This document shows positions 15,503 through 23,881 of a stretch of DNA of 64,000 nt, in pieces. Origin of the DNA: Amycolatopsis vastitatis. Its GTDB lineage: Bacteria > Actinomycetota > Actinomycetes > Mycobacteriales > Pseudonocardiaceae. The stretch covers positions 288,219 through 352,218 of the forward strand of contig NZ_NMUL01000021.1 in assembly GCF_002234595.1 (NCBI RefSeq), in the 5' to 3' direction. Both the position numbers and the translations under genes were made by a program. The notes beneath the pieces are model-generated. The model saw only the letters and a list, made by a program, of their open reading frames with translations. It ran no database searches and had not been told where the DNA came from. The number at the start of each line of letters is the position of its first letter. Position 1 is the stretch's first letter.

Positions 15503-16855
15503 GTGACCGACGCAGGAGAGTTGATCGCCGGGCGCTACCGGCTGGCCGAGCGGATCGGCCAGGGGGCGATGGGCGTCGTCTGGCGCGCCCGCGACGAGCG
15601 GCTGGACCGGGTGGTCGCCGTGAAGCAGCTGGACTACGAGCCGGCCATCGGGCAGGCCGCGGGTGACCAGGCGGCGCTGCGTGCGCTGCGCGAAGCGCGG
15701 CTGACGGCGCGGCTGCGGCACCCGCACGCGGTCACGGTGCACGACGTCGTCGAGGAGTCCGGCGAGCCCTACCTGGTCATGGAGTACCTGCCGTCGCGCA
15801 GTCTCGCGGACATCCTGCTCGACCGGGACACCCTGCCCGCCGACGAGGTGGCCCGCATCGGCGCGCAGATCGCTTCGGCGCTCGCGGCCGCGCACGCCGA
15901 GGGCGTCATGCACCGCGACGTCACGCCGGCGAACGTCCTCATCGGCGAGTCCGGCGTCGCCAAGATCGCCGACTTCGGCATCTCCCGGGGAACCGGCGAA
16001 GGACTGGTGACCGGCGGCGGCTTCATCGCCGGCACCCCCGCCTTCCTGGCCCCCGAAGTCGCCGGTGGTGGCGAAGGCGGCTTCCCGGCGGACGTGTTCG
16101 CGCTCGGCGCGACGCTCTACCGCGCGCTGGAGGGCATGCCGCCGTTCGGCACCGACGACAACCCGATCACCCTGCTCCTGAAGGTCGCCAAGGAGGAGGT
16201 CATCCCGCCGCGGCACAGCGGGCCGCTCGCCGACGTCCTCGGCCGTCTCCTGCAGCGAGATCCCGCGGACCGCCCGACGATGGCCGAAGTCCAGGCGCTG
16301 TTCGAGGCGGTCACCGAGAACCGTCCGCTGCCGCCGCCGCGGCCCCGGCGGACCGCGACCCGCCTGATCCGCGTCCGGCGCCCGCGGCGCCGGCTCGTCC
16401 TGGCCAGCGCGGCCGGCGCGGTCCTGCTGGCCCTGGGCGTGGTGATCGGGACGGCGCTGGTCCCCGGCGGCACGGCCACCGTCGCGGCGCCGGTCTCGTC
16501 CGCTCCTCCGGTCTCGGCACCACCGGCCCCGACGACCACCGCCGACCTGGGCTGCGCCGCCCGCTACGAGGTGACGAACTCCTGGCCGGGCGGCTACCAG
16601 GTGCAGGTGACGGTCCGCAACGACCACGGCGCCGGCCTCTCCGGCTGGCGCGTCCTCTGGACGATGCCCGCCGGGCACCGCATCAGCGACCTGTGGAACG
16701 GCAACTTCACCGTCGACGGTTCGACCGTGACGGTCGAAAACGCCTCCTGGAACGCGAAGCTGGACGCGGCCGGGGCGACGACGTTCGGCTTCATCGCCTT
16801 GACGCAGAGCGGAAGCGGCGACGCCCGCCCGTCCCTCACCTGCCGGTCGCTCTGA
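15503..16855 (+). CDS. Ser/Thr protein kinase with extracellular CBM2 domain
   Basis: A 450-residue receptor-type kinase. Residues about 10-270 form a Hanks-type kinase: glycine loop IGQGAMGVVW, Lys41 in VAVKQ, DFG at 157-159 and GTPAFLAPEV at 178-187. The catalytic loop is HRDVTPANV (137-145), with Thr where most Ser/Thr kinases have Lys. An Arg-rich stretch precedes a transmembrane helix near 298-320, then a Pro/Thr linker. Residues 351-448 are a family 2 carbohydrate-binding module (CARYEVTNSWPGGYQVQVTV, LSGWRVLWTM, WNGNFTVDGSTVTVEN, FGFIA) with exposed tryptophans and end cysteines. It is probably a sensor of cellulose- or chitin-like polymers. The GTG start has GGGAGG upstream. Confidence 0.9.
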   Translation: MTDAGELIAGRYRLAERIGQGAMGVVWRARDERLDRVVAVKQLDYEPAIGQAAGDQAALRALREARLTARLRHPHAVTVHDVVEESGEPYLVMEYLPSRSLADILLDRDTLPADEVARIGAQIASALAAAHAEGVMHRDVTPANVLIGESGVAKIADFGISRGTGEGLVTGGGFIAGTPAFLAPEVAGGGEGGFPADVFALGATLYRALEGMPPFGTDDNPITLLLKVAKEEVIPPRHSGPLADVLGRLLQRDPADRPTMAEVQALFEAVTENRPLPPPRPRRTATRLIRVRRPRRRLVLASAAGAVLLALGVVIGTALVPGGTATVAAPVSSAPPVSAPPAPTTTADLGCAARYEVTNSWPGGYQVQVTVRNDHGAGLSGWRVLWTMPAGHRISDLWNGNFTVDGSTVTVENASWNAKLDAAGATTFGFIALTQSGSGDARPSLTCRSL

Positions 16856-16926
16856 GCACCCGAACGCACCTGTTCCCCCGGCGGCGTGCCCTGCGATAGT
16901 CGGAGCGCGGCCTTCGGGGAGGCATC

Positions 16927-17256
16927 GTGCACATCAGGTCCAGGCGCCGGTCGATCCGCTTCGACGGGCACACCGTGACGCTCAGCATCGCCACGACGAG
17001 CTGGGGAATCGTCCCCGACGACACCAAGAACCGGTTCCCGGTCGCGCAGATCACCCGGGTCGAGCACACCCCGGCGACGGCGTGGAAACCGGGCAAGATC
17101 GTGTTTGTGACCCCGGATTCGTCCCCCGACGTCGTCACGAACGTGCCGATGTTCGCCGACAAGCTGGCCGGCAACACGTTCCAGTACGACTACGGCGACC
17201 GCAAGAAGGTCGCGGAGTTCCTCGCCAAGCTCGAAAAGGCGCGCGGCCAGAGTTAG
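16927..17256 (+). CDS. Small hypothetical protein, possibly DUF4429/PH-like
   Basis: A 109-residue soluble basic protein. Segments RSIRFDGHTVTLSIATTS, FPVAQITRVEHTPATAW and GKIVFVTPDSSPDV form strands like those of short PH-like or DUF4429-type domains, and the last 25 residues (RKKVAEFLAKLEKARGQ) form a helix. The family assignment is tentative. It starts with GTG 71 bases after the kinase stop and could be co-transcribed with it. No catalytic motif is visible. Confidence 0.65.
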   Translation: MHIRSRRRSIRFDGHTVTLSIATTSWGIVPDDTKNRFPVAQITRVEHTPATAWKPGKIVFVTPDSSPDVVTNVPMFADKLAGNTFQYDYGDRKKVAEFLAKLEKARGQS

Positions 17257-17376
17257 CGCCGCCACCGAGCGTCGTTGAGCCGATCGGCGTAATTCCGGCA
17301 AGATCGCGAACGCTTCTCAACGGTCAAGGCAACTGGTTCGTCGGTAGTGGTGATCAACCATCACACGGAGGTGCCA

Positions 17377-19527
17377 GTGCGAAGAACTTTGTCCATCGTC
17401 AGCGTCCTGCTTGCGGGCCAGGCCGGCCTGACCGGGCTCGCCCCGCCGCCCGCGGTCGCCGCGACCGCCCCGGCTCCCACGGCGACCGCCACGCTCGTCA
17501 CCGCCGACCGCGTCACCGTCCGGACCACCGCGGACGGCCGCGACACCTATGAAATCCGGCCGGCCGCCGAGAAGGGCATGGCGCGGGCGTTGGTGCACCT
17601 GCGGCTCGGCGACCGTGACTACGAGGTCCCCGGCACCGCGCTCCCCTATCTCGGACGCGGGCTGGACCTGAGCCTGTTCGACGTCAAGGCCCTCCTGGCC
17701 GGCGCTCGGGTCCCGGTCGACACCCAGACCTTCGGCGCCGCTCTGGCGAAGCAGTTCAAAGAGGACAACGCGCGCGGCCATTTCGGCGGCCAGGGACTCT
17801 TCGCCGGTGGAGCGACCTTCGCGCTCTCCGGGGCACCGAAGCGGCAAGCCGTCCAGCCGCGGTCGGTGATGCGCACGGTGTCGGTCGACGCCACCGGCAT
17901 CGACGGGAAGCCCGCCGACATCGGCATGGCGTTCCTGTACAACACCGACGACGGGAACCTCCTCGACCTGGACGAATCCCTGAACTACTTCTCGGGCGGC
18001 ACGGCCAAGTTCAGCGTGCCCGACGGGAACTACAGCGCGTACGGCGTCTTCTGGACCGCCGACGCCGACGGCAACCCGACCGAGATGCGGTTCAGCGCGC
18101 AGCCGGAGTTCGCGGTCAACGCGGACACGACCGTCCGCGTCGACGCGAAACGCGCTTCCAGCAAGGTGACCTGGGTGACCCCGCGTCCGGCACTGCTCGA
18201 CGACAACGGGTTCCAGTTCCGCCGCGCCGCGAAGACGGGACCGGCGCAGGTGATCGACTTCGACGCGGGGCCCGGCGTGCCGATCTCGGTCTCCCCGACG
18301 GCCGTCCCGGTGCGCACCGGGGCGCTGCAGACCTACCCGTACAGCAGGCTCGTGTCCCCGCCCGGGCCGGGCACGCCGTACGAATACGTGCTGCAGAAGG
18401 CCGCCATCGGCACGATTCCGCAGCAGCGGTACGTGATCACGGCGAAGGACATCGCCACCGTGAACGCCACCTACTACAGCGAGTACGCGACGCAGGGGTT
18501 GCGCCAGCGCAGCGGCATGTTCACCTTCGAGACCTTCGGCGGCCGGGCCGCCCACCCGATCGACCTGCCGCGCAGGCAGACCGAGTACGTCTCGGCCGCC
18601 CCCGACCTGATGTGGTTCGGCGGGATCGCCAAGTACCTGGTCCCCGGCCCGGGGTCGTTCCCCGGCTGGGCCGGCGGTCAGCACGAGGCGTTCCACCGCT
18701 ACCAGGGCGGCTCGTCGCTCACCGAGGACTGGAACCGGTTCCCGCTGCACCCGGCGGGCGAGACGGCGCTGCTTCCGCTGGACGACGCGTCGATCTACAC
18801 GCTGCCGGGCGCGACCCGGGCCGGCGACTTCGTGCGGTTCGCGATCACGCCGTTCAGCGACAACCAGCCCGGCCACACCGGCTTCGGGTTCTCCGGCGAG
18901 GCACGGGACACCATCACCGGGCACTACCGGCTCACCCAGGACGGCACCACCCTGGCCGAGGGCACCCCGTGGAACGGCGCCTACACCGTCGACCTCATGC
19001 AGGAGGTCGGCTCCGGCCCCTCGACGCTCGGGCTGACGGTCGACGCGGGCCGCACGGGCCCGATGTACCGCCAAAGCACCGCGACCCACACGGAGTGGAC
19101 GTGGAAGTCGCACCACGTCGAGGGCGTGACGCTCCCGAAGGCGCTGTACTGCGGCCGCGGGGACGACGGACCGGATCGGTCCTGCGCGGTCGAACCCCTG
19201 ATGACGCTCGGGTACGCCGTCGGCGGGCTCCGGCCGGACGGGTCCACGGTGTCCGGTCCGCAGGGACTGGACCTCACGGTCGGACACCTGCAGCAGAGCG
19301 CCGCGAGCGCGAGCACAGGGGCGACGGTCCAGTACTCGACCGACGGCTCCACCTGGCAGGACGCCACCGTCACCGCCCGCGGCGACGGCGTCTTCCACGC
19401 GGACTTCACCGCGACGACGGAGGCGTACCGCGGCACCGACGTCTCCCTGCGCGTCACGGCCTCCGACGCCGCCGGGGCGACGATCGCCGAGACGATCACC
19501 GCCGCCTACCACCTCTACGTGTCCTGA
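17377..19527 (+). CDS. Secreted subtilase-like protein lacking the S8 catalytic domain
   Basis: A 716-residue secreted protein. After a signal peptide, TLVTADRVTVRTTADGRDTYEI and DYEVPGTALPYLGRGLDLSLFDVKALLA match the prodomain of large actinobacterial S8 peptidases. The usual Asp, His and Ser blocks are absent; the chain goes directly into beta-rich domains like those found C-terminal to S8 catalytic domains (for example YTLPGATRAGDFVRFAITPFSDNQPGHTGFG and the LGYAVGGL segment, then an immunoglobulin-like end). HEAFHRYQGG is not a clear protease motif. GTG 17377 has CGGAGG upstream. It sits 14 bases before an S53 peptidase gene and is probably its partner. It may be a protease inhibitor, binding partner or scaffold. 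Confidence 0.72.
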   Translation: MRRTLSIVSVLLAGQAGLTGLAPPPAVAATAPAPTATATLVTADRVTVRTTADGRDTYEIRPAAEKGMARALVHLRLGDRDYEVPGTALPYLGRGLDLSLFDVKALLAGARVPVDTQTFGAALAKQFKEDNARGHFGGQGLFAGGATFALSGAPKRQAVQPRSVMRTVSVDATGIDGKPADIGMAFLYNTDDGNLLDLDESLNYFSGGTAKFSVPDGNYSAYGVFWTADADGNPTEMRFSAQPEFAVNADTTVRVDAKRASSKVTWVTPRPALLDDNGFQFRRAAKTGPAQVIDFDAGPGVPISVSPTAVPVRTGALQTYPYSRLVSPPGPGTPYEYVLQKAAIGTIPQQRYVITAKDIATVNATYYSEYATQGLRQRSGMFTFETFGGRAAHPIDLPRRQTEYVSAAPDLMWFGGIAKYLVPGPGSFPGWAGGQHEAFHRYQGGSSLTEDWNRFPLHPAGETALLPLDDASIYTLPGATRAGDFVRFAITPFSDNQPGHTGFGFSGEARDTITGHYRLTQDGTTLAEGTPWNGAYTVDLMQEVGSGPSTLGLTVDAGRTGPMYRQSTATHTEWTWKSHHVEGVTLPKALYCGRGDDGPDRSCAVEPLMTLGYAVGGLRPDGSTVSGPQGLDLTVGHLQQSAASASTGATVQYSTDGSTWQDATVTARGDGVFHADFTATTEAYRGTDVSLRVTASDAAGATIAETITAAYHLYVS

Positions 19528-19541
19528 GAGGAATCTCCACT

Positions 19542-20693
19542 GTGAACAAGAGCTGGATGGGAGTGCTCGCCGCCGTGGTCGTGGCGGCCGGCGTGGCCAC
19601 GCCGGCCGCGGCCGCCGCGCCGGTGTCCCGCGCGGCGTGCCCGGACCCGGGGCCGGGACTGCTGCGCTGCCTCACGACGTACACGTCGGGCGCGGCCCGC
19701 ACCCTGGCCGACGGCCCGGCCGGCTGGGGTGCCGACGACCTGGCGTCGGCTTACCGGCTGCCTGGCGAGCCGGGACCGGACACCGTCGTCGGCATCTCGA
19801 TCGCCTACGACGCCCCGAACCTGGAGGCAGACCTGGCCGCCTACCGGGCGCAGTACGGGCTGCCGCCGTGCACCTCGGCGAACGGCTGCTTCCGGAAGGT
19901 GAACCAGCAGGGCGCGGCGGCTCCCCTGCCGCCCGCCGACTTCGGCTGGGCACTGGAGTCCACATTGGACGTCTCGATGGTGTCGGCGGCGTGCCCGTCG
20001 TGCCGGATCGTCGTCGTGGAAGGCAACTCGCCCGGCTTCGCCGACCTGGCGGAGACGGAGGACACAGCGGTCCGGCTGGGCGCGAAGGTCGTGTCGAACA
20101 GCTACGGCGCAAGGGAAGGCGGTGTCCCGCTCTCCTTCGCGAGCCACTACCAGCACCCGGGTGTCACGGTGGTGGCGTCCTCGGGCGACACCGGTTTCAC
20201 GGCGGCGAGCTACCCGGCGGTGCTGGCCTCGGTGGTCGCCATCGGCGGGACCTCGCTGGCCCGCGACCCGGACTCGCCGCGGGGCTGGACGGAATCGACA
20301 TGGTCGGGCAGTGGCAGCGGCTGCTCGGCCTACATCGCGAAACCGAAGTGGCAGAAGGACACCCACTGCGGCAAACGCACGGTCGCGGACGTCGCGGCGG
20401 TGGCCGAAGACATCGCCATCCCCTTCTCGGACGCGGGTGGCTGGCGTTCGGTGAACGGCACCAGCGCCTCGGCGCCGTTCATCGCGGGCCTGATCGGCCG
20501 TTCCGGGCACGCGGGAACGACACAGCCCGCCGACTTCTACGCGCGGGCGGACCGGTTCGTGGACATCACCACGGGCAGCAACGACCGGACGGGCACGGGC
20601 CAGAAGTGCGGCGGTGACTACCTGTGCGTCGCGGGCCCGGGTTATGACGCCCCGACCGGTGTCGGCGTGCCGGACGGCCTCGCCGGCTTCTGA
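19542..20693 (+). CDS. Secreted S53-family serine-carboxyl peptidase
   Basis: A 383-residue secreted peptidase of family S53 (sedolisin/kumamolisin). The triad is visible: Glu139 and Asp143 in ALESTLDVSMV, and Ser308 in NGTSASAPFIAG, with Asp216 in SSGDTGF as the oxyanion aspartate. A signal peptide spans about residues 1-26. The C-terminal VDITTGSND and the GYDAPTGVGVPDGL end correspond to the Ca-binding region. The usual large propeptide is nearly absent, so only about 45 residues precede the catalytic domain. The missing pro-region may be supplied by the adjacent subtilase-like protein. GTG 19542 follows AGAGGA. A long palindromic terminator follows the stop. Confidence 0.88.
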   Translation: MNKSWMGVLAAVVVAAGVATPAAAAAPVSRAACPDPGPGLLRCLTTYTSGAARTLADGPAGWGADDLASAYRLPGEPGPDTVVGISIAYDAPNLEADLAAYRAQYGLPPCTSANGCFRKVNQQGAAAPLPPADFGWALESTLDVSMVSAACPSCRIVVVEGNSPGFADLAETEDTAVRLGAKVVSNSYGAREGGVPLSFASHYQHPGVTVVASSGDTGFTAASYPAVLASVVAIGGTSLARDPDSPRGWTESTWSGSGSGCSAYIAKPKWQKDTHCGKRTVADVAAVAEDIAIPFSDAGGWRSVNGTSASAPFIAGLIGRSGHAGTTQPADFYARADRFVDITTGSNDRTGTGQKCGGDYLCVAGPGYDAPTGVGVPDGLAGF

Positions 20694-20705
20694 CGGCGGG
20701 CAGTC

Positions 20706-20762
20706 CTGTCATGAACGACTCTTTCCTGTCGCCGGACGACAGGAAAGAGTCGTTCATGACAG
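20706..20762. terminator. Long palindrome between S53 peptidase and response-regulator genes
   Basis: Two perfect 26-base arms (20706-20731 and 20737-20762) enclose the 5-base loop CCGGA. The core is GTCATGAACGACTC followed by TTTCCTGTCG. The right arm covers the last codons and stop of the response-regulator gene. It is nearly identical to the element at 57022-57078. Confidence 0.85.
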
Positions 20763-21410
20763 CTCGACACCCGGACGGCACAACCCGCGCTCGTACGCCA
20801 GCAATCCCGCCGCCGTCCGGTGCGCGCACCCCAGCTTGCGCACCACCCGCGCGACGCAGTCGCGCACCACCGGCTCCGGCAGCCCGAGCCGCGAGGCGAT
20901 TTCGGTGTTCGTCAGCGCCGACCCGACGCAGGCGAGCACGTCGGTCTCCCGGCCCGACAACCGGTCCACCCGGGCCAGCCGCTCGTCGCGCGGGCCGGAC
21001 AACCGCGTCGCCGCCGACACCAGCCGCCGGGTCGCGTCGGAAGACAGCACCAGGTGGCCGTCCGCGGCCAGGCGGACCACCTTGACCAGGTCGTTCCGGC
21101 GGGCCGAGCGCAGCAGGAACCCGGCCGCGCCGTCCCGCAGCGCGCGCAGGATTCCCGCATCCGAGTCGAACGTCGCGAGCACGACGACCGCGGAACGCCG
21201 GGAAACCGGCTCCTGCACCGGCATCCCCAGGCGCAGGTCCAGCAGGACCACGTCCGGCAGCCGCCGCCGGAGGGTGACCAGCGCCGCCGTCGCGTCGGGG
21301 GCCGAGCCGACCACCTCGATGCCGTCCGCCTCGCCGAGGATCGTGCCCACGCGGGCCCGCACCGCCGGGTCGCGGTCGGCCACGAGGACCCGGACCGGCG
21401 GGGCGAGCAC
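20754..21410 (-). CDS. LuxR-type response regulator
   Basis: A 218-residue two-domain regulator. The receiver has ADRDP for the acidic pair and VLLDLRL for the phosphorylated Asp near residue 58, but the later receiver strand reads VVVLATFDSDAGILRALRDGAAGFLLRSA. The NarL-type helix-turn-helix is LSGRETDVLACVGSALTNTEIASRLGLPEPVVRDCVARVVRKLG. No histidine kinase is nearby. The GTG start lies five bases after the stop of the upstream unknown gene, so it is co-transcribed with that gene and probably with the P450. Its stop codon lies inside the palindromic terminator. Confidence 0.88.
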   Translation of the reverse strand: MLAPPVRVLVADRDPAVRARVGTILGEADGIEVVGSAPDATAALVTLRRRLPDVVLLDLRLGMPVQEPVSRRSAVVVLATFDSDAGILRALRDGAAGFLLRSARRNDLVKVVRLAADGHLVLSSDATRRLVSAATRLSGPRDERLARVDRLSGRETDVLACVGSALTNTEIASRLGLPEPVVRDCVARVVRKLGCAHRTAAGLLAYERGLCRPGVELS

Positions 21411-21415
21411 CTCTC

Positions 21416-21805
21416 TCAGTCCTTCGGCCGCAGGCGGATCAACGGCAGGTCCTTCTTCGACGCGCCGACCAGGTCCCGCCCACCGGGACCGCGAAGCCGC
21501 AGCTCACGGAACCGCACCGACGACAGCTGCGCGGCCTCGATCGGGTACACGTCGCCGTAGCGCTTGATCTTGTCCACCAGCTCCTTGCCGAGCAGCTCGA
21601 CGAGACCGGCGTGCCGGGTCGCGCCGCCGCCCAGCGGCACGTCCAGCTGGGTGCGCACCTCGGGGAACCGCTGGTCCAGCTCGACGGCCAGCTGGTGGAT
21701 CGTGACGTAGGCCCGGCCGAAGTCGGCGGCGTCGGGTCCAGGCGGGATCTCTTTCAGCACCTTGACGAGCTTGTCGTCCATCCCGAGCTTTTCCCACAGG
21801 GTCAC
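21416..21805 (-). CDS. Unknown protein in the P450 operon
   Basis: A 129-residue soluble protein I do not recognise. It begins TLWEKLGMDDKLVKVLKEIP, is mainly helical in the middle (AYVTIHQLAVELDQRF; HAGLVELLGKELVDKIKRYG), and ends in a basic strand-rich tail (VRFRELRLRGPGGRDLV; KKDLPLIRLRP). The GTG start has GGAGGA six bases upstream, so translation is strong. It lies 30 bases after the P450 and five bases before the response regulator. It has no signal peptide or membrane helix. A regulatory or carrier role is only a guess. Confidence 0.68.
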   Translation of the reverse strand: MTLWEKLGMDDKLVKVLKEIPPGPDAADFGRAYVTIHQLAVELDQRFPEVRTQLDVPLGGGATRHAGLVELLGKELVDKIKRYGDVYPIEAAQLSSVRFRELRLRGPGGRDLVGASKKDLPLIRLRPKD

Positions 21806-21835
21806 GTTTTTCCTCCACTAGCGAACGCCGTTGGT

Positions 21836-23044
21836 CTACCAGAGGACCGGCACGCGGTCCACTCCCCCGGTGACACGGTTCGTCCGGATCCGGAGTTCAT
21901 CCACCCGCGCGGCCAGCCGCAACCCGGGGAACCGGCGCAGCAGCGAACCGAACACGACCCGCAGTTCGGTGCGGGCCAGGCTCGCGCCGATGCAGAACCA
22001 GCCGCCGTAGGCGAAGCTGACGTGCGAGTTCGGCTTGCGCTCCGGGTCGAACGTCTCCGCGGCCGGGAACACGGCCGGGTCCCGGTTCGCGGCTCCGAGC
22101 GCCAGGATCACCGCGTCGCCGCGGGCGACGGTGACGCCGCCGAGCTCGACGTCGTCGTGCGCGTAGCGCAGGACACCGAGGCCGCTCGGCGCGGCCAGCC
22201 GCAGGATCTCCTCGACCACGCCGTGCACGCGGCCTTCGGGGTCGGCGGCCAGCGCGTCGCGCCGGGCGAGGTCGGTGAGCAGGTACAGCACGCCGAGGTC
22301 GATCCGGTTGGACGTCGTCTCGTGGCCGGCGAACAGCAGGCCGGCGGCGAGCCGGGCGACGTCGTCGTCGCCGAAGGACGGGTCGTCGGCCTGGGCGCGT
22401 ACCAGGTCGGAGACGACGTCCTGGCCGGGCTCGCGCCGCTTGGCCGCCGCGAGCCGGCTCATGTACCCGGCGAACTCGTCGAGCGCCGCGTCCGCGCCGT
22501 CGCCGATGTCCATCCGGCCCATCCGCTCCGACAGCACGCGGAAGGTGTCGCGGTCTTCGTACGGGACGCCGAGCAGCTCGCAGATCACCAGCACGGGCAG
22601 CGGGAACGACAGGTGTTCGTGCAGGTCGACCGGCTCGTCCCGGTGCCGGGCCCGCTCCATCGCGTCGAAGCAGCCGTCGGCGAACTCCTGGACGTGACCG
22701 GCGAGCCGGCGGATGCGGTTGGCGGAGAACGCGGGCACGAGCAGCCGCCGCATCCGCGCGTGTTCGGCGTGCTCGGTCTCGTGGTCGCCCTGCGGGCGGC
22801 TGAGGATGGCCGCGTCCGACAGCGCCGACGCCTCCTCGGGGGCCGGGTGCGAGCGGCCGAACCTCGGGTCGGTGAACACGTCGCGGACCTGCTCGAACCC
22901 GGTGACGAGCCAGGCCGGGTCGCCCGCCGGGGTGGTCACCGCGACCACCGGTCCCCGGCGGCGCAGCACCTCGAACAGCGGGGCGATCTCGAGGACGTTC
23001 GGCCGGTCGAACGGCAGGCGCGGGGTGTCCGTGGTGGCGGTCAT
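21836..23044 (-). CDS. Cytochrome P450
   Basis: A 402-residue class I bacterial P450. The I-helix oxygen-binding motif is AGHETTSNR (239-247), the K-helix ExxR is EEILR with Glu279 and Arg282, and the heme-thiolate segment FAYGGWFCIG spans 344-353 with Cys351. The position two before the Cys is Trp and one before is Phe, where His or Arg is usual. The ATG at 23044 has GGAGGAG seven bases upstream. No ferredoxin or reductase gene is adjacent. Substrate is unknown; the gene leads a three-gene unit with an unknown protein and a response regulator. Confidence 0.93.
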   Translation of the reverse strand: MTATTDTPRLPFDRPNVLEIAPLFEVLRRRGPVVAVTTPAGDPAWLVTGFEQVRDVFTDPRFGRSHPAPEEASALSDAAILSRPQGDHETEHAEHARMRRLLVPAFSANRIRRLAGHVQEFADGCFDAMERARHRDEPVDLHEHLSFPLPVLVICELLGVPYEDRDTFRVLSERMGRMDIGDGADAALDEFAGYMSRLAAAKRREPGQDVVSDLVRAQADDPSFGDDDVARLAAGLLFAGHETTSNRIDLGVLYLLTDLARRDALAADPEGRVHGVVEEILRLAAPSGLGVLRYAHDDVELGGVTVARGDAVILALGAANRDPAVFPAAETFDPERKPNSHVSFAYGGWFCIGASLARTELRVVFGSLLRRFPGLRLAARVDELRIRTNRVTGGVDRVPVLW

Positions 23045-23220
23045 CGGGGTTCTCCTCCCGGGTGCGCGGCCGGTAGGCGCGGACACGGACGGGCCGGTCA
23101 CCGGCCACTCCCCGGTCCCCCTGCCCTCCACGGTACCCAGCGTGGCCGTGTTCGGGCGGAAACCTGCCCTATCGGGCTAGCCCGGGAAAGCTTGATCGTC
23201 CACAGTGGACCATAGCCGGT

Positions 23221-23748
23221 TCAGCGCTTCGGGCCCTTCAGCACGCGCAGCAACACGACGCCCGCCGCGAGCACGGCGGCGACCGCCACCAGGATCCACA
23301 CCCAGCCGGGGATGACTGTGGTGTCGACGGCGGCGGGCGCGGCCGCGGCGGGCGTCGGCGGCGTGGCCGGAGCGGAAGCCGGAGCAGTGAGGCTGAAGCT
23401 CAGGCTGCCGGTGACGTTGTCGCCGTCCTTCGCGACGACCTTCCAGGTCAGGGTGTAGGCCTGGGCCCCGCCCGCCGGGGTCACGGGCACCGTCACGACC
23501 CCGCCCGCCACCGACGGCGTGCCGAGCCGCCACCTGGCGCCGTCGCGGCCGACGACTCGGACCGGGTCCGGCGGCAACGTGACCGGCTCACCGAAGGTGA
23601 GCTGGATCTGCGTCGGAGCCGTCGCGAGCGAAGCGCCTTCGGCCGGCGAGCTCGACACGAGCTCGGTGTGGGCCGAGGCGGGCCCGGCGAACACGACGAG
23701 CCCGGTGAGGGCGGCCAGCACGGCTCCGAAGGCACGGCAAAGGATCAT
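23221..23748 (-). CDS. CopC-like secreted, membrane-anchored protein (second copy)
   Basis: A 175-residue CopC/YcnJ-type protein with a signal peptide ending ASA|HTELVSSSPAEG, so the mature protein begins with the copper-ligand His. A C-terminal transmembrane helix near 148-168 is followed by a basic tail. Compared with the CopC gene at 6605-7156, the second ligand segment DGHxxxG is replaced by KDGDNVTG, so the family's second histidine is missing. It may bind Cu(II) weakly or have another role. It is flanked by a P450 and an L,D-transpeptidase gene and is not paired with a copD. Confidence 0.87.
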   Translation of the reverse strand: MILCRAFGAVLAALTGLVVFAGPASAHTELVSSSPAEGASLATAPTQIQLTFGEPVTLPPDPVRVVGRDGARWRLGTPSVAGGVVTVPVTPAGGAQAYTLTWKVVAKDGDNVTGSLSFSLTAPASAPATPPTPAAAAPAAVDTTVIPGWVWILVAVAAVLAAGVVLLRVLKGPKR

Positions 23749-23881
23749 CCGGACATCCTGCCCTATCCGGTCTTCCGGTCCTGGTTCGCCTTTCGCAGCC
23801 GGGGGTACCCGTCCGGCGCAACCTCCGGGGCCGCTCATCCGTACTGCTCTCCGGGAGGATCCCCGGCGAGGAGGAAACGGG

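Noticed and set aside
11325..20693. A lignocellulose utilisation island (GH76, CBM2 kinase, secreted proteases)
   Set aside because: HtpG and an HNH gene interrupt it, the strands differ, and there is no transporter or shared regulator. The grouping is not supported.
20711..20760. Short ORFs starting MNDSFLS in the palindromes at 20706 and 57022
   Set aside because: The shared peptide comes from the repeated hairpin DNA. There is no SD, and the frames run into opposite-strand genes.
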